This document shows positions 49,376-59,100 of a stretch of DNA of 64,000 nt, piece by piece. Each line of letters begins with the position of its first letter. The stretch's first letter is position 1. The translations under genes and the position numbers were made by a program. The stretch is from Streptomyces sp. NRRL F-6131 (GTDB lineage Bacteria > Actinomycetota > Actinomycetes > Streptomycetales > Streptomycetaceae): contig JOHN01000029.1 in NCBI GenBank assembly GCA_000719695.1, positions 116,280 to 180,279 of the forward strand, written 5' to 3'. The notes beneath the pieces are model-generated. The model saw only the letters and a list, made by a program, of their open reading frames with translations. It did no database searches and was not told where the DNA came from.

Positions 49376-50512
49376 GTGCCGTCCACCTCCGCCCCGCCCG
49401 CGGCCCCGCGCCGCTCCGCCTCCTGGCTGCGCCTGCTCGCGGCCGTCCTGGTCACCTGCTGCGCCGCGCTGGGCCTCACCGCCGCGCCGGCCACGGCGGC
49501 GCGCGCCGAAACGGCCACCGCCGAAACGGCCACCGCGAGGGCCGGCGCCGCGGCCTGCGCCACCCCGCAGCAGTGCCTGACCATCACCTCGCTCAGCAAC
49601 GGCCGCCGGCTCGACGTGCAGAACGGCTCGACCGGCGACGGCGCGTACGTCGTCACCAACTCGGCGCCCGGCTACCACCAGTCCTGGCGCCTCAACGTCG
49701 ACCCGGCGGACTCCTCGTTCACGATCGTCAACAACACCACCGGCAAGTGCATCGACCTCGCCTGGTTCACCCCGGCGCTGCGGCAGCAGACCTGCGCGGG
49801 ACAGGCCAGCCAGCGGTGGTTCCTCCAGCCGGTCGCCGGGGCCGAGGACTCGTTCATGATCCGCCACCAGGGCGACAACACCTGTCTCGACCTGCTGCTC
49901 GGCGGCAACTACGACGACGCCTGGACCGACCAGTACACCTGCAACGGGACGGTGAACCAGCGCTGGTCCACCGGCTTCCCGGTGGCGGCCCGCAACCTCG
50001 CCGTCGACCACGCGGCCAAGCAGTGCCAGAAGGACGTCTCCAGCTGCTCCTGGGCGCTGAAGAGCGAGGCCCCGGCGGCGCCGCTGCCGAAGATCTGCGT
50101 CTCCTCGGTCTGGTTCAACAACACCTCGGGCAACGTCCAGCAGGCCTTCTCGGTCACCAACATGAGCGGCTGGTCCAACAGCATCGGGGCCGACATGGGG
50201 ACGCAGATCTCCGGCGGCGCGCCGGGCGGGGCGCTCACCGCCGTGGTCAGCTCCGCGCTGCACTACAGCAACGTCTGGCAGGGGTCGACCACCGTCAACA
50301 ACAGCGTCGCGGTGAACGTCCCGCCCCAGCAGTACGGCTGGGTGACGCTCGCCGAACTCGCCCGCAAGGTCACCGGCACCTGGACCTTCGACGCCCACGG
50401 CCTCCCGTGGACGGCCGAGGACACCATCACCGTCCCGCTCACCTCCGACCCCCAGGCCGGCGCGACGCTCTACATCGCCAACACCAGCCCGACCTTCACC
50501 AACTGCGCCTGA
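49376..50512 (+). CDS. Secreted ricin-lectin plus aerolysin-like pore-forming protein candidate
   Basis: The GTG at 49376 follows GAAAGGA at 9 bases. The 378-residue protein has a signal peptide (Ala-rich, to about 45), a ricin B-type lectin domain (about 65-210, with LDVQNGSTGDG, GKCIDLAW and TCLDLLLGG/QRW repeats), then a C-terminal domain. It has long amphipathic strands (SVTNMSGWSNSIGADMGTQI, QGSTTVNNSVAVNVP, TGTWTFDAHGLPWTAEDTITVPL). The GLPWTAEDT box and strand pattern match the ETX/MTX2-type aerolysin fold. It could bind glycans and form pores in target membranes. The lectin is clear; the pore function is inferred. Confidence 0.82.
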   Translation: MPSTSAPPAAPRRSASWLRLLAAVLVTCCAALGLTAAPATAARAETATAETATARAGAAACATPQQCLTITSLSNGRRLDVQNGSTGDGAYVVTNSAPGYHQSWRLNVDPADSSFTIVNNTTGKCIDLAWFTPALRQQTCAGQASQRWFLQPVAGAEDSFMIRHQGDNTCLDLLLGGNYDDAWTDQYTCNGTVNQRWSTGFPVAARNLAVDHAAKQCQKDVSSCSWALKSEAPAAPLPKICVSSVWFNNTSGNVQQAFSVTNMSGWSNSIGADMGTQISGGAPGGALTAVVSSALHYSNVWQGSTTVNNSVAVNVPPQQYGWVTLAELARKVTGTWTFDAHGLPWTAEDTITVPLTSDPQAGATLYIANTSPTFTNCA

Positions 50513-50561
50513 TCTCCCGGTCACGGGGGCCACGGAGGTCACGGCGACCACGGGGGCAGGA

Positions 50562-50598
50562 CGGACGGACCGGACGGCACGACCGCCCGGTCCGTCCG
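50562..50598 (+). terminator. Terminator after ricin-lectin gene
   Basis: A perfect 12-bp stem (CGGACGGACCGG at 50562-50573, complement at 50587-50598) with a 13-base loop lies 50 bases past the stop. Confidence 0.7.
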
Positions 50599-50695
50599 CC
50601 TGCGGTCCGTCCGCCCCGTGGTCCGGTACGGTTCGGGCGCGGAAGCCCGGTCGGCGGCCGGTCGTCGGGCTCGTGCGAGGGAAGGGACGACCAGG

Positions 50696-51094
50696 ATGTG
50701 GCCCCGCGTCAACGGCATGCGCTCGATGGAGCTCGGCACCCCGGGCGGGCTCCGGGCCCAGCTGAACGCCCTGGTCCTCGCGGGCCGGAAGACCGCCACC
50801 ACCGGCCTGCTCGCCGAGTACGCCGAGGAGTCCGAGGAGCTGGAGCACCCCGGTGAACGGCTGGCCCTGGTCGACGACGGGGGGAGCTTCGTCGCGGCCG
50901 TCGAGATCACCGGCGTGGAGGTGACCACCTTCGGCGCGGTGACCTGGGACCACGCCCGGGCGGAGGGCGAGGGCGACGCCTCGCTCGCCGCGTGGCGCGA
51001 CGGCCACCGCGGGTACTGGAACCGCCTCGGCACGCCGGTCGACGACGGGACCGCGGTGGTCTGCCTGGCCTTCCGCCTCGTCGACGACCACTGA
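50696..51094 (+). CDS. ASCH domain protein
   Basis: The 132-residue protein has the ASCH/PUA-like beta-barrel signature: GRKTATTGLLAEYAEE, ERLALVDDGGSFVAAVEITGVEVTTFGAV, and DASLAAWRDGHRGYWNR, followed by VVCLAFRLV. ASCH domains bind RNA or, in some members such as YqfB, act as N4-acetylcytidine amidohydrolases. This one lacks obvious extra domains, so it is close to the small single-domain group. Start ATG 50696; Met8 (MRSMELG) is an alternative. The mRNA probably reads alone, and it is convergent with the next gene. Confidence 0.85.
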   Translation: MWPRVNGMRSMELGTPGGLRAQLNALVLAGRKTATTGLLAEYAEESEELEHPGERLALVDDGGSFVAAVEITGVEVTTFGAVTWDHARAEGEGDASLAAWRDGHRGYWNRLGTPVDDGTAVVCLAFRLVDDH

Positions 51095-51139
51095 GGCCGC
51101 CCGCCGGCCGGGGAGAAATAGCCCCCGGGTAGTTCGGGG

Positions 51140-51556
51140 TCAGGGTTCGTCGTAGTACCGGTCGTAGAAGGCGGAGTGCTCACCGGCCGAGAAGCCCTCG
51201 AACTGCCCGTCCGCCTCGAGCTCGCGCAGGCGGTCCAGCGCCGCCGCTGCAGCCGACGAGGAGTGGGCCGAGAGGTGGGCCTTCGTCGCGGCGAGTCCGT
51301 GTCCGAGCATGAGCTCGATCTCGATCGAGCACGCCGCGTCGAAGCCGGCTTCTCGCGCACCCCAGACGAGAAGCGCGTCGTCGATGTCGCCGCTGTTGAA
51401 CAGCTGGACGCAGCAGAGCTTCATCAGCTCGGTGTCGCCTTCGCCCTGGGCGCGCCGCTCGCGCTCCGCGTGCTCTCCGAGCAGTGCGCGGATGTCAGCC
51501 AGGTCCGCGGCGGCGGGGCGGAGTCCGTAGCGGCGCAGGCTCTCCTCGTCGTCCAT
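51140..51556 (-). CDS. Hypothetical helical protein (138 aa)
   Basis: The ATG at 51556 has GAAGGAG eight bases upstream, so translation is likely. The 138-residue product is helical and acidic, with LRRYGLRPAAADLADIRALL at its start, a CC pair in MKLCCVQLFNSGDIDDALLVW, and a C-terminal LRELEADGQFEGFSAGEHSAFYDRYY. It resembles TPR-like or DUF-type proteins found with immunity or toxin-antitoxin neighbours, but I do not recognise it. No partner gene is evident. It is convergent with the ASCH gene. Confidence 0.7.
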   Translation of the reverse strand: MDDEESLRRYGLRPAAADLADIRALLGEHAERERRAQGEGDTELMKLCCVQLFNSGDIDDALLVWGAREAGFDAACSIEIELMLGHGLAATKAHLSAHSSSAAAAALDRLRELEADGQFEGFSAGEHSAFYDRYYDEP

Positions 51557-52008
51557 CGGCAAGCTCCTTCGATCGTCCGGCTCGTCCGTACCCGTCGGCC
51601 CGTCGGTGCGCCGGTGCGCCGTGCGGGTGGACGCCCCACCCTTCCACAGGTGCACCGGGACCGGAGTCGCGCTGGGTCGCAAGGGCCACGGTCCCGTTCC
51701 TCGGTGGCGGGTCAGTCCGTGAGCGCGTCCAGGGCCGCGTGCAGGCCGGCGGGGGTGAGCGTTCGGTGGGGGAGCCGGGGCTCGCGCGGGAGTTCGGTGC
51801 GTCCAGACTATTGTCAGGAAACTTTACTTTTCACTAGGCTCCCCGTCGGCGGCTTGGCGCGGCGCCCCACCACGGGGGCGTGACGTGCTCAGCGAGAGCT
51901 CTGACCCGGCCGCCGCGGTGGTGCGGGCCGCCGCTCTGCCGGCAGGCTCGTGCACGGGCCGCGCCGGAGTCCAGCTCTCGCCGTCAATCGAGGTCAGGGA
52001 GTCCAGGG
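51557..52008. other. Intergenic, promoter-bearing region
   Basis: No gene is convincing in these 452 bases. The right half carries the promoter at 51811-51840 and a 160-base leader with a dense run of GC-rich segments before the ribosome site (GGGAG at about 51995). Confidence 0.5.
51811..51840 (+). promoter_or_regulatory. Promoter with AGGAAACTTT motif for the phosphatase operon
   Basis: TTGTCA (51811-51816) and TAGGCT (51835-51840) lie 18 bases apart. They frame AGGAAACTTTACTTTTCAC, a conspicuous AT-rich element in a GC-rich genome. I recall similar GGAAACTTT sites upstream of secreted hydrolases in streptomycetes, but do not name a regulator. Confidence 0.55.
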
Positions 52009-53367
52009 ATGCGTCCCGAAGTCTCAGTGAGGCCTGTTCACATCGGAGTGTTCGCCGCCGTGCTGGTGCTGGTCGGCGGACTGTTGCTCGGCTGGTCCGG
52101 GCGAGCGGGAGCGGCGGCCGATCCGCTGCTCTCGCGGGGCAAGGCCGCGACGGCCTCGTCCACGGAGGGCTCGTCGTACGCGGCGGGCAAGGCGTTCGAC
52201 GGGAACACCGGCACCCGGTGGGCCAGCGCCGAGGGCAAGGACCCGCAGTGGCTGCGGGTCGACCTCGGCGCGAACGCCACCGTCTCGCGGATCAAGCTCG
52301 CCTGGGAGGCCGCGTACGCGAAGGCGTACCGGCTGGAGGTGTCGGCGGACGGGGCGACCTGGACGACGGTCGCCGAGGAGAAGGCCGGCAACGGCGGGAC
52401 GGACGAGTGGACCGGGCTGGCCGGCAAGGGCCGGTACGTCCGGATGTACGGAACGGCGCGCGGCACCTCCTACGGCTACTCGCTGTTCGAGATGGAGGTC
52501 TACGGGTCCACCGACGCGACGCCGTCGCCCACCCTCCCGACCCCGACCGGGACGACCACGCCGGGCGGGGCGTTCACCGTGGTCGCGGCGGGCGACATCG
52601 CCGCCCAGTGCACCGCCTCGGACAGCTCCTGCGCGCACCCCAAGACCGCCGCGCTCGCCCAGCGGATCGACCCGAAGTTCTACCTGACGATGGGTGACAA
52701 CCAGTACGACGACGCCCGGCTGGCGGACTTCAAGGCGTACTACGACAAGACCTGGGGCGCGTTCAAGGCCAAGACCCGCCCCGTCCCCGGCAACCACGAG
52801 ACCTACGACCCGGCCGGTTCGCTCGCCGGCTACAAGGCCTACTTCGGCAGCATCGCCTACCCGCAGGGCAAGAGCTGGTACAGCTTCGACGAGGGCAACT
52901 GGCACTTCGTCGCCCTCGACTCCAACGCCTTCGACCAGAGCGCCCAGATCGACTGGCTGAAGGCCGACCTCGCGGCGAACGCCAAGAAGTGCGTCGCCGC
53001 CTACTGGCACCACCCGCTGTACTCCTCCGGCGGGCACGGCAACGACCCCGTCTCCCGGCCGGTCTGGCGGATCCTCTACGACGCCAAGGCCGACCTGGTG
53101 CTCAACGGCCACGACCACCACTACGAGCGGTTCGCCCCGCAGGACGCGGACGGCAAGGCCACCGCGGACGGCATCGTCGAGATCGTCGGCGGCATGGGCG
53201 GCGCCGAGCCCTACCCCATCGAGCAGATCCAGCCGAACAGCCAGAAGCGGATCAGCGGCGACTACGGCGTGCTGAAGCTGGACTTCACCGACTCCGGCTA
53301 CGGCTGGAGCTACGTCGGCACGGACGGCAAGGCCAAGGACACCAGCCCCACCTACAGCTGCCACTGA
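52009..53367 (+). CDS. Secreted F5/8-type C plus metallophosphatase
   Basis: The ATG at 52009 follows GGGAG. The 452-residue protein has a signal helix (to about 40), a discoidin/F5-8C carbohydrate-binding domain (about 45-165, with GKAFDGNTGTRWAS and QWLRVDLGANATVSRIKL), a Thr/Pro linker, and a calcineurin-like metallophosphatase (about 190-450). The metal ligands are in order: AAGDIA, MGDNQYDD, PGNHETYD, WHHP and NGHDHHYE. Together with the binding module this suggests an extracellular phosphatase held near a carbohydrate surface. It is the first gene of a 3-gene operon overlapping the MFS gene by 1 base. Confidence 0.9.
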   Translation: MRPEVSVRPVHIGVFAAVLVLVGGLLLGWSGRAGAAADPLLSRGKAATASSTEGSSYAAGKAFDGNTGTRWASAEGKDPQWLRVDLGANATVSRIKLAWEAAYAKAYRLEVSADGATWTTVAEEKAGNGGTDEWTGLAGKGRYVRMYGTARGTSYGYSLFEMEVYGSTDATPSPTLPTPTGTTTPGGAFTVVAAGDIAAQCTASDSSCAHPKTAALAQRIDPKFYLTMGDNQYDDARLADFKAYYDKTWGAFKAKTRPVPGNHETYDPAGSLAGYKAYFGSIAYPQGKSWYSFDEGNWHFVALDSNAFDQSAQIDWLKADLAANAKKCVAAYWHHPLYSSGGHGNDPVSRPVWRILYDAKADLVLNGHDHHYERFAPQDADGKATADGIVEIVGGMGGAEPYPIEQIQPNSQKRISGDYGVLKLDFTDSGYGWSYVGTDGKAKDTSPTYSCH

Positions 53368-54737
53368 TGATGTACCTGGCCACCACGGGCCGCCGTTCGG
53401 ACGCGCCGCCCCGCCCCGAGGGGGTGGGGCGGCGCGTCCCCGGCACGGTCGTCGCGCTCGGCGCGGTCAGCCTGGTCACCGACGTCTCCTCGGAGATGGT
53501 CACCGCCGTGCTGCCGCTCTACCTGGTGCTGGGCCTCGGCCTGTCACCCCTCCAATTCGGCTTCCTCGACGGACTGTTCAACGGCGCCACGGCCCTGGTC
53601 CGGCTGCTCGGCGGGCGGCTCGCCGACCGCGGTGGCGGCCGCCACCGCACCGTCGCCGGGGTGGGCTACCTGCTCTCGACGCTCTCCCGGCTCGGCCTGC
53701 TGCTGGCCGGCGGGGCGGCCGGCGGGATCGCCGCCGCGCTGGCCGCCGACCGGCTCGGCAAGGGCGTGCGCACCGCGCCCCGGGACGCGATGATCACGCT
53801 CAGCGCACCGCCGGAGGCCCTCGGCCGGGCGTTCGGCGTGCACCGGGCGATGGACACCACCGGGGCGCTGCTCGGCCCGCTGGTCGCGTTCGTGGTCCTG
53901 TGGGCGACCGCGGACGCCTACGACGCGGTGTTCGTGGTCAGCTTCGCGATCGGGCTGCTCGGCGTGGTGGTGCTGCGCCTCTTCGTCCCGGCCGACCCGG
54001 CACGGCCCACGACCGTTCCGAAGCCGGTCGCCGCCAGGAAGCCGGCCACCACCACCACGCCGACGCCGGTCGCCGTGCCGAAGCCGGCCACCGCGCCGAA
54101 GCCGGTCGCCGCCGAGAAGCGGGCCACCGCGCCACGGCCGGCCGGCACCGTCCGCCGGATGCTCGCCGACCCGGCCTTCCGGCGGGTGATCGTGGCCGCC
54201 GCCCTGCTCGGCGCCGCGACCGTCGGCGACTCCTTCCTCTACCTGCTGCTCCAGCGCGGCCTCGACCTGTCGCCGTCGCTCTTCCCCCTGCTGCCGCTCG
54301 GCGCGGCGGCCGGCTACCTGCTGCTCGCCGTCCCGGCCGGCCGGTTCGCGGACCGGTACGGACGACGGACCCCGTTCCTCCTCGGGCACGGCGCGCTGCT
54401 CGCCGCCTACCTCACCCTGCTGGCCCCGGCGGGCCTGCCGACCGCGGCGCTCGTCCTGGTCCTGCTGGGCGTCTTCTACGCCGCCACCGACGGCGTGCTG
54501 ATGGCGCTGGCCGCGCCCGCCCTCCCCGCCGACGGCCGGGCGAGCGGGCTCGCCGTGCTCCAGACCGGCCAGGCCCTGGCCCGGCTGGTCGGCGCGGCCG
54601 GCTTCGGCGCGGCCTGGACGTGGTGGGGGCCGCGCCCGGCCCTGGCGGCGGCCGCCCTGGCCCTGGCCGCCGCCCTCACCGCCGCCTGGCGGATCCTGCC
54701 CGCGAGGCAGGCCCGACGAGGAGGGCAGGCCCGATGA
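53367..54737 (+). CDS. MFS transporter with long Pro/Lys linker
   Basis: The ATG at 53367 shares one base with the TGA of the phosphatase gene (TGATG). The 456-residue protein has 12 predicted helices with the first loop GGRLADRGGGRHRTVAGVGYLL and RTAPRDAMITLSAPPEALGRAFGVHRAMDT, similar to MFS drug or metabolite exporters. The central loop between helices 6 and 7 is replaced by a long repeat-rich linker (KPVAARKPATTTTPTPVAVPKP, about 42 residues) that looks inserted by slippage. Its role with the secreted phosphatase is unknown; import of the freed product or export is possible. Confidence 0.85.
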   Translation: MMYLATTGRRSDAPPRPEGVGRRVPGTVVALGAVSLVTDVSSEMVTAVLPLYLVLGLGLSPLQFGFLDGLFNGATALVRLLGGRLADRGGGRHRTVAGVGYLLSTLSRLGLLLAGGAAGGIAAALAADRLGKGVRTAPRDAMITLSAPPEALGRAFGVHRAMDTTGALLGPLVAFVVLWATADAYDAVFVVSFAIGLLGVVVLRLFVPADPARPTTVPKPVAARKPATTTTPTPVAVPKPATAPKPVAAEKRATAPRPAGTVRRMLADPAFRRVIVAAALLGAATVGDSFLYLLLQRGLDLSPSLFPLLPLGAAAGYLLLAVPAGRFADRYGRRTPFLLGHGALLAAYLTLLAPAGLPTAALVLVLLGVFYAATDGVLMALAAPALPADGRASGLAVLQTGQALARLVGAAGFGAAWTWWGPRPALAAAALALAAALTAAWRILPARQARRGGQAR

Positions 54738-55774
54738 GTCAGCAGGCGCCGATGCAGGCCCCCACGAAGACGAAGGCCCCCACGAAGACGAAGGCCCCGA
54801 TGAAGTCGCGCTCGACCGTCCTGATCCTCGCCGTCCTCGTCCTCCTGGGCGGCTCCTTCGGCTATGTGCTGCACGCCCGGCAACGCGGCGACGGACCGCA
54901 ACTCGTCGCGGCCGAGGCCTCGTTCACCCTCCACCAACCCGGCCTCTACTACCGCGACACCGCCACCGGCCGGGTCGCCCGCAGCCCGGGCGGGGTGGCC
55001 GACGGCCCCTCCTGCGCCCGGTTCTACGCGGCGGGGGACCGGGCCCTCTGCCTGCGCGCCCTGCCGGGCACCCCGGCCCGCACCCAGGCGGTGGTCTACG
55101 ACCGGCAGTTCACCGAACTCCGCTCGGTGACCGTCCCCGGCATCCCCAACCGGGCCCGGGTCTCGCCCTCCGGCCAGGTGCTCTCCTGGACCACCTTCGC
55201 CGTCGGGGACTCCTACGCCGCCGGCCGGTTCTCCACCCGGACCTCGATCCTCGACCTGCGCACCGGCTACCTGATCAAGTCCGTCGAGGAGATCCCGCTG
55301 ACCATCGGCGACACCCGCCACCACGCCGCCGACGTCAACTACTGGGGCGTCAACTTCGCCGCCGACGACAACCGCTTCTACGCCACCGTCTCGACCGGCG
55401 GCCGCACCCACCTCGTCGAGGGCGACCTCAAGGCCTGGTCCGCCCGCACCCTGCGGGAGAACGTCGAGTGCCCCTCGCTCTCCCCTGACGGCACCCGGAT
55501 CGCCTTCAAGAAGAAGGTCTCCGCCGATCCCGTCGCGCCCTGGCGCCTCTACGTCCTCGACCTCGCCGACCTCCAGGAGCACGCCCTCGCCGAGACCCGC
55601 AGCGTCGACGACCAGGCCGCCTGGCTCGACGACACCACCCTCGCCTACGCCCTCCCGGCCCACGGCGGCAAGAACACCGACGTCTGGTCCACCCCCGCCG
55701 ACGGCAGCGGCACACCCACCCTCCTCCTGCCCGGCGCCGCCTCCCCGGTCACCGTCCCGCCCCCGCCGGCCTGA
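54734..55774 (+). CDS. Membrane-anchored TolB-like beta-propeller protein
   Basis: The ATG at 54734 overlaps the MFS stop by 4 bases (ATGA). The 346-residue protein starts with a Lys/Pro/Thr-rich cytosolic tail built of 18-bp DNA repeats (PTKTKAPTKTKAPMKS), one transmembrane helix (about 27-46), and an extracellular domain with propeller blades such as ARVSPSGQVLSWTTF, CPSLSPDGTRIAFKKK and AAWLDDTTLAYALP, the WD40/TolB-like repeats. A Cys pair (SCARFYAAGDRALC) may be disulfide-bonded. Operon context suggests an extracytoplasmic partner of the phosphatase-MFS pair. Function is inferred only. Confidence 0.8.
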   Translation: MSQQAPMQAPTKTKAPTKTKAPMKSRSTVLILAVLVLLGGSFGYVLHARQRGDGPQLVAAEASFTLHQPGLYYRDTATGRVARSPGGVADGPSCARFYAAGDRALCLRALPGTPARTQAVVYDRQFTELRSVTVPGIPNRARVSPSGQVLSWTTFAVGDSYAAGRFSTRTSILDLRTGYLIKSVEEIPLTIGDTRHHAADVNYWGVNFAADDNRFYATVSTGGRTHLVEGDLKAWSARTLRENVECPSLSPDGTRIAFKKKVSADPVAPWRLYVLDLADLQEHALAETRSVDDQAAWLDDTTLAYALPAHGGKNTDVWSTPADGSGTPTLLLPGAASPVTVPPPPA

Positions 55775-56182
55775 CCCGTCCGCCCTCCCGCTCGGCGCCG
55801 ACGTCGGTGACGTCCCCGCCTCCGGAGTCGGCGGTGTCCCGCCGATCCCGGACGGCGCCGCGCGGGCCGGGGGCCTGCCCGATCGGGCGATCATGGCCCG
55901 GCGTCCGTCCCGGCGTGGCCGACGTCTTGGCAACGCGGTGTCCGTCGTGGGACCGTGCGGAGGCGGTCGGGCGAGCCCGGCGAGCCCGGTGGGGTGGTGC
56001 GACGGGTCCCGGGTTCACACGGGTGGGCGTCGACCGTGCGGCGGGGTTTACGTACGGCGTGCGGGTTCGTGATCTCGTGTTAATGCCGACTTCCTACGGT
56101 GCCGGAGGTGGGAGTTCCCACGTCGGACGGCACGGGTCGGCAGGGGCCGGGGCCGGCGATTGCTACCTGAGAGGGAGCCGTA
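55775..56182. promoter_or_regulatory. Upstream region of nitrate reductase gene
   Basis: There is no gene in these 408 bases. Near the right end lie a short AT-rich patch (GTGTTAATG), a TACGGT -10-like hexamer (56095-56100) and a dyad GTGGGA-GT-TCCCAC (56108-56121), about 60-75 bases before the start. These could bind a nitrogen regulator (GlnR or a nitrate regulator), but no consensus GlnR site is certain. Confidence 0.45.
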
Positions 56183-59100
56183 GTGACGGTACCGGGCCCG
56201 AACCCCGTCCAGAGCGTGCGGACCGTCTGCTCGTACTGCGGCGTCGGCTGCGGCATGCTGCTCGACGTCACCGTGGACGGGGCGACCGGCCGCCGTACGG
56301 TGGTCAAGGCGTCCGGGGACCGGAACCACCCCGCCAACGGCGGCCGGCTCTGCACCAAGGGCGCGACCACCGCCGACCTGCTCGCGGCCCCGGGGCGGCT
56401 GGACACCGCGCTGGTGCGGGCCGAGCGGGGCGCCGAGGCGGTGCCCGAGGACGTGGACGCGGCGATCTCCGCCACCGCGCGGCGCCTGCGGGCGCTCCTC
56501 GACGAGCACGGGCCGGACGCCCTGGCGTTCTACGTCTCGGGCCAGCTGACCCTGGAGGCCCAGTACCTGGCGAACAAGCTCGCCAAGGGCTTCGTCCGCA
56601 CCAACCAGATCGAGTCCAACTCCCGGCTGTGCATGGCGAGCGCGGGCAGCGGCTACAAGCTGTCGCTGGGCGCCGACGGGCCGCCCGGCTCGTACGGGGA
56701 CTTCGACCACGCGGACGTCTTCCTGGTGATCGGCTCCAACATGGCCGACTGCCACCCGATCCTCTTCCTGCGGATGATGGACCGGGTCAAGGCGGGCGCC
56801 AAGCTGATCGTCGTCGACCCGCGGCGCAGCGCGACCGCCGACAAGGCCGACCTCTTCCTGCAGATCCGGCCCGGCACGGACCTCGCCCTGCTCAACGGAC
56901 TGCTGCACCTGCTGGTCCAGAACGGAGACACCGACCCGGCCTTCATCGAGGAGTTCACCGAGGGCTGGGAGCAGATGCCCGGCTTCCTGGCGGACTACCC
57001 GCCCGCCGAGGTCGCCCGGACCACCGGGCTCGCCGAGGCGGACATCCGTGCCGCGGCCCGGCTGATCGGCGCGGCGGGGGAGTGGACGAGTTGCTGGACG
57101 ATGGGGCTCAACCAGTCCACCCACGGCACCTGGAACACCAACGCCCTGGTCAACCTGCACCTGGCCACCGGCGCGATCTGCCGCCCCGGCAGCGGCCCGT
57201 TCTCCCTCACCGGGCAGCCGAACGCGATGGGCGGCCGGGAGATGGGCTACATGGGGCCGGGCCTGCCCGGGCAGCGCTCGGTGCTGGACCCGGCCGAGCG
57301 GGCGTTCACCGAGGAGCTCTGGGGGCTGCCCGCCGACACGCTGCGCACCGACGTCGGACGGGGCACCGTCGAGATGTTCGAGCGGATGGCGGAGGGCGCG
57401 ATCAAGGCCTGCTGGATCATCTGCACCAACCCGGTCGCCTCGGTGGCCAACCGGAGGACCGTCATCGCCGGCCTGGAGGCCGCCGAACTGGTCATCACCC
57501 AGGACGTGTTCGCCGACACCGAGACCAACGCCTACGCCGACGTGGTGCTGCCCGCCGCGCTGTGGGCCGAGGCGGAGGGGGTGCTGGTCAACTCGGAGCG
57601 GAGCCTCACCCTGGCCCGGCCGGCCGCCGACCCGGTCGGCCAGGCGCTGCCGGACTGGCGGATCATCGCCCGGGTGGCCTGCGAGATGGGCTTCGCCGAG
57701 GGCTTCACGTACGCGAGCGCCGAGGAGGTCTTCGAGGAGCTCAAGCAGGCCTGGAACCCGAAGACCGGCTGGGACCTGCGGGGCGTGACGTACGCGCGGC
57801 TGCGGGACACCCCCGTGCAGTGGCCGGCCGCCGACCCCGACGGACCGGCCCGCAACCCGGTCCGCTACCTCAACGACGGCGTCAGCCAGGCGCTGCTGGA
57901 GCGGCCCGACGGCAGTCGCCCGCGGCTGGTGTTCCCGACCGCGTCCGGCCGGGCGGTGTTCTTCGCCCGGCCGCACCTGCCGGCCGCCGAACTGCCGGAC
58001 GACGACTACCCGTTCGTCCTCAACACCGGCCGCCTCCAGCACCAGTGGCACACGCTCACCAAGACCGGTCGGGTCGCCAGGCTCAACCGGCTGAACCCGG
58101 GCCCGTTCGTGGAGGTCCACCCGCAGGACGCGCGGGCGCTCGGGGTGGCCGAGGGCGACCACCTGGAGGTGGCGTCGCGGCGCGGGCGGGCGGTCCTGCC
58201 GGTCGCGGTCAGCGACCGGGTGAGACCGGGGGACTGCTTCGCACCGTTCCACTGGAACGACCTGTTCGGCGAGTACCTCAGCATCAACGCGGTCACCAGC
58301 GACGCGGTGGACCCGATCTCCTTCCAGCCGGAGCTCAAGGTCTGCGCGGTCGCGCTGCGTCCGGTCGCGGCGCCCCGCCCCCGGGAGGCCGCCGCCCCGC
58401 CGGCGGCGGAGCCGGTCGTGCGGCCGACCCGGACGGTGGAGGCGGCTCCGGCCGCGCCGGGGTCGCAGATCGCCACGCTGGCCGGGCTGTTCGGGGTCAC
58501 CGGGATCGAGGCGCCCCGGCTGAGCGCCACCGAGCGGATCTACCTGGCGGGTTTCCTCGCCGGACTGCCGTCCGCGCCCGCCCGGCCCGCGGGTGTGCCG
58601 GTGCTGCCGGCCGGGGCGCCGGTCGACCCGGAGCGGGCCCGCTGGGTGAACGGCGTGCTCGCCGGGGCGTACTCCCACCTCACGGCCGGACCGGCCGAGG
58701 GCACGGGTGCGGCCGACGGCGTGGAGGGTTCCGCGCAGGACACCGGGCAGGACACCGCGGCGGCGGCGCCCGGCCGGGAGGTGACCGGTCGGGAGGTGAC
58801 CGTGCTGTGGGCGTCCCAGACGGGCACCGCCGAGAAGGTCGCCGCCGGGATCGCCGAGCGATTGGCCGCCGAGGGATGGCAGCCGCTGCTGCTCGGCATG
58901 GACCAGGTCGGCCCCGGCGCCCTGGCGGCCGGAACGCCGGTGCTCCTGATCACCAGCACCTTCGGCGACGGCGAGGCCCCCGACAACGGCTCCGCCTTCT
59001 GGGAGGGGATGCTCGCGGACGGCCCGCCGGACGCCGGCGGACTGCGGTACGCGGTGCTGGCCCTCGGCGACTCCAGCTACGCGGACTTCTGCGGCCACGG

